Assembly: GCA_030682755.1 (NCBI GenBank)
Contig: JAUXNR010000001.1
Coordinates: forward strand, 1-8,510
Direction: 5' to 3'
Length of the DNA stretch: 8,510 nucleotides
Source: Flavobacterium sp.
Lineage (GTDB): Bacteria; Bacteroidota; Bacteroidia; Flavobacteriales; Flavobacteriaceae
The notes beneath the pieces were generated by a model. It searched no databases, was not told the DNA's origin, and worked only from the letters and a program-made list of their open reading frames with translations. The position numbers and the translations under genes are program-made. Every line of letters starts with the position of its first letter. Position 1 is the first letter of the stretch. This document shows positions 6,772 through 8,510 of the stretch, piece by piece.

Positions 6772-8043
6772 ATGACCGTAGATTTACTGCTAGGACTACA
6801 ATGGGGCGACGAAGGAAAAGGAAAAATTGTCGACGTTCTTACTTCTAACTATGATATTATTGCTCGCTTTCAAGGTGGACCCAATGCAGGTCATACCTTG
6901 GAATTTGATGGCATCAAACACGTTTTACGTACAATTCCATCCGGGATTTTTCATAAAAATGCTTTAAATATTATTGGTAATGGTGTAGTAATTGACCCGG
7001 TTGTTTTTCAAAAAGAATTGGAAGGTTTAGAAAAATTTAATTTAGATATCGCTTCCAAATTATTTTTATCAAGAAAAGCTCATTTGATTTTACCTACCCA
7101 CCGCTTGTTGGACGCCGCTTCTGAAGCTGCAAAAGGCAAAGCAAAAATCGGTTCCACGTTAAAAGGTATTGGTCCCACTTATATGGACAAAACCGGCAGA
7201 AATGGCCTAAGAATTGGCGATATTGAATTAGCTGATTTTAAAGAACGTTATAGAGCCTTGGCCGATAAACACGAAGCGATGATTGCGTTTTATGATGTTA
7301 ATTTACAATATGATTTACAAGAAATGGAAGACGAGTTTTTTGCTTCCATAGAAGTTTTAAAAACGTTGCAATTTATAGATAGTGAAGCTTTTTTAAATCA
7401 AGCTTTAAAAGAAGGAAAATCGATTTTGGCAGAAGGTGCTCAAGGTTCGTTATTGGATATTGATTTTGGAACATATCCATTTGTTACTTCGTCAAACACT
7501 ACAGCAGCAGGAGCTTGCACCGGTTTAGGAATTGCTCCTAACAAAGTGAAAGAGGTGTTTGGAATTTTCAAAGCCTACACAACCCGAGTGGGAAGCGGTC
7601 CGTTTCCAACAGAATTATTTGATGAAGACGGAGCAACAATGGCTCGTGTTGGAAACGAATTTGGTTCGGTTACCGGAAGAGCACGCCGTTGCGGTTGGTT
7701 GGATTTAGTAGCTTTAAAGTATGCTGTGCAAGTGAATGGTGTCACCCAATTATACATGATGAAAGGTGATGTGCTTTCCGGTTTTGAAACCTTAAAAGTT
7801 TGCACGGCTTATGAATATAATGGTGAGGTTATAAACCATTTCCCCTATACTATTGAACCTGAAAATGTGACACCTGTTTTTGTTGAAAAGAAAGGTTGGA
7901 AAGCAGACTTAACCGGTTTAACTTCTTATGATGAATTGCCGCAAGAATTTAAAGACTATGTGGCTTTCATTGAAAAAGAACTGGAAGTGCCGATTAAAGT
8001 GGTTTCCGTTGGTCCGGATAGGACACAAACTATACAAAAGTAA
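6772..8043 (+). CDS. purA: Adenylosuccinate synthase
   Basis: A complete 423-residue enzyme that joins aspartate to IMP using GTP, the first committed step from IMP to AMP, in the cytosol. Signatures visible: QWGDEGKGKIVD (10-21) with catalytic D13, NAGHTL with catalytic H41, KGIGPTYMDKTGRNGLRIGD (131-150, the second family signature with K140 and R143), TTAAGACTGLG (243-253), TTRVGSGPFPTEL (270-282), TGRARRCGWLD (301-311, IMP and loop contacts), KGDVLSGF (331-338) and SVGPDR (412-417) for the GTP base. Length and all active-site positions are normal. The ATG at 6772 places the P-loop-like motif at the usual distance from the N-terminus. No promoter matching the Bacteroidetes consensus is evident in the 65-base gap, so it may be read from the regulator's promoter. 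E. coli PurA is inhibited by ppGpp, which makes the nearby rel gene noteworthy. Confidence 0.98.
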   Translation: MTVDLLLGLQWGDEGKGKIVDVLTSNYDIIARFQGGPNAGHTLEFDGIKHVLRTIPSGIFHKNALNIIGNGVVIDPVVFQKELEGLEKFNLDIASKLFLSRKAHLILPTHRLLDAASEAAKGKAKIGSTLKGIGPTYMDKTGRNGLRIGDIELADFKERYRALADKHEAMIAFYDVNLQYDLQEMEDEFFASIEVLKTLQFIDSEAFLNQALKEGKSILAEGAQGSLLDIDFGTYPFVTSSNTTAAGACTGLGIAPNKVKEVFGIFKAYTTRVGSGPFPTELFDEDGATMARVGNEFGSVTGRARRCGWLDLVALKYAVQVNGVTQLYMMKGDVLSGFETLKVCTAYEYNGEVINHFPYTIEPENVTPVFVEKKGWKADLTGLTSYDELPQEFKDYVAFIEKELEVPIKVVSVGPDRTQTIQK

Positions 8044-8056
8044 ATTTTTTAAATAA

Positions 8057-8084
8057 AAAATCCCATCAATACTGATGGGATTTT
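8057..8084 (+). terminator. Strong, probably bidirectional terminator after purA
   Basis: AAAATCCCATCA (8057-8068), loop ATAC, TGATGGGATTTT (8073-8084) form a perfect 12-bp stem with a 4-base loop, followed by GCTTTT. It starts 14 bases after the purA stop. Read from the minus strand, the A-rich flank (8051-8056) supplies a T-tract, so it can also end the convergent ankyrin gene that stops at 8124. Confidence 0.92.
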
Positions 8085-8123
8085 GCTTTTCCTAACTAAC
8101 TCAACTATAAAACTAAAACAAAA

Positions 8124-8510
8124 TTAAATTCTTTTTAACAGTTCAATTGCTTCAGTTGCATTTGACAATTCTGCATGTTTTAAAGCTGTAAAACCATTTT
8201 TACATTTTGCCTTTGCATTTGCTCCTTTTTCTAAAAGAAATGTGATAATTTCAGTTTGATTGTAGCGTGCAGCATACATTAATGGTGTCATTCCATTTGT
8301 TTTTTCATTAACATCAGCTCCATAAGACACCATTTTTTTTACTACATCCACTTCTCCTTTGCTAATTGCAATACACAAAGGTGTTGCATAATATTTAGCA
8401 TAAACAAATTTCTCTGCCTCTGAGCGATCAAAATTTGATACGTTTGAAGCTAAAGTTACATTACTAAAGGCCAATAAGGCTAAACCTAAAATACTGATCG
8501 TTTTTTTCAT
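8124..8510 (-). CDS. Exported ankyrin-repeat protein
   Basis: A 128-residue protein on the minus strand. Residues 1-21 form a Sec signal peptide (MKK, a hydrophobic core LGLALLAF, probable cleavage after TLA at residue 21), so the mature protein of about 107 residues should be periplasmic. Two ankyrin repeats are clear: TPLCIAISKGEVDVVKKM..GADVN (43-69) and GMTPLMYAARYNQTEII..LLEKGA (73-97). A third, shortened repeat, GFTALKHAELSNATEAIELL (106-125), caps the end. Ankyrin repeats bind other proteins; the partner is not visible. The ATG (8508-8510) is at the very edge of the window, and the signal peptide right behind it supports this start, though bases upstream cannot be seen. It converges on purA and shares the terminator at 8057-8084. 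A stretch of 80 bases between the two stops holds nothing else. Confidence 0.88.
   Translation of the reverse strand: MKKTISILGLALLAFSNVTLASNVSNFDRSEAEKFVYAKYYATPLCIAISKGEVDVVKKMVSYGADVNEKTNGMTPLMYAARYNQTEIITFLLEKGANAKAKCKNGFTALKHAELSNATEAIELLKRI

Overview
The window looks like chromosomal core DNA from a member of the Bacteroidetes, most likely a Flavobacteriaceae species close to Flavobacterium. The base composition is AT-rich. Genes lack clear Shine-Dalgarno sequences and start after A-rich leaders. One promoter matches the Bacteroidetes -7 consensus TAnnTTTG exactly. The protein sequences (Rel, a Fur-like regulator, PurA, DUF4129/DUF4350/MoxR/DUF58) have the character of that group. No mobile element, tRNA, rRNA or CRISPR array is visible, and no stretch over 300 bases lacks a gene.

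Positions 1-3791 (+) hold a compact operon-like cluster. It contains the 3' end of a DUF4129 protein, a DUF4350 membrane protein overlapping it by 4 bases (ATGA), a MoxR-type AAA+ ATPase, and a DUF58 protein that starts at TTG six bases after the moxR stop. This is a membrane-associated MoxR ATPase / von Willebrand-like module. Its family is widespread, but its client in this group is not established. A short hairpin with a T-rich tail follows the last gene.

Positions 3906-8043 (+) hold housekeeping and regulatory genes: a full-length bifunctional-type (p)ppGpp synthetase/hydrolase (rel), a small Fur-family repressor that lacks the CxxC zinc motifs, and purA (adenylosuccinate synthase). The regulator has its own good promoter just upstream. 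An imperfect inverted repeat fills the gap between its stop codon and purA. (p)ppGpp and GTP link Rel and PurA metabolically, so the co-location may be functional. A strong, probably bidirectional terminator follows purA.

Positions 8124-8510 (-) hold a small convergent gene for an exported ankyrin-repeat protein. Its start codon coincides with the window edge.

Overall this is mostly conserved, ordinary sequence. The points most worth checking are the metal-site changes in the Fur-like protein, the RxRD variant in Rel, the palindrome before purA, a hairpin inside moxR, and the poorly understood MoxR/DUF58 cluster.
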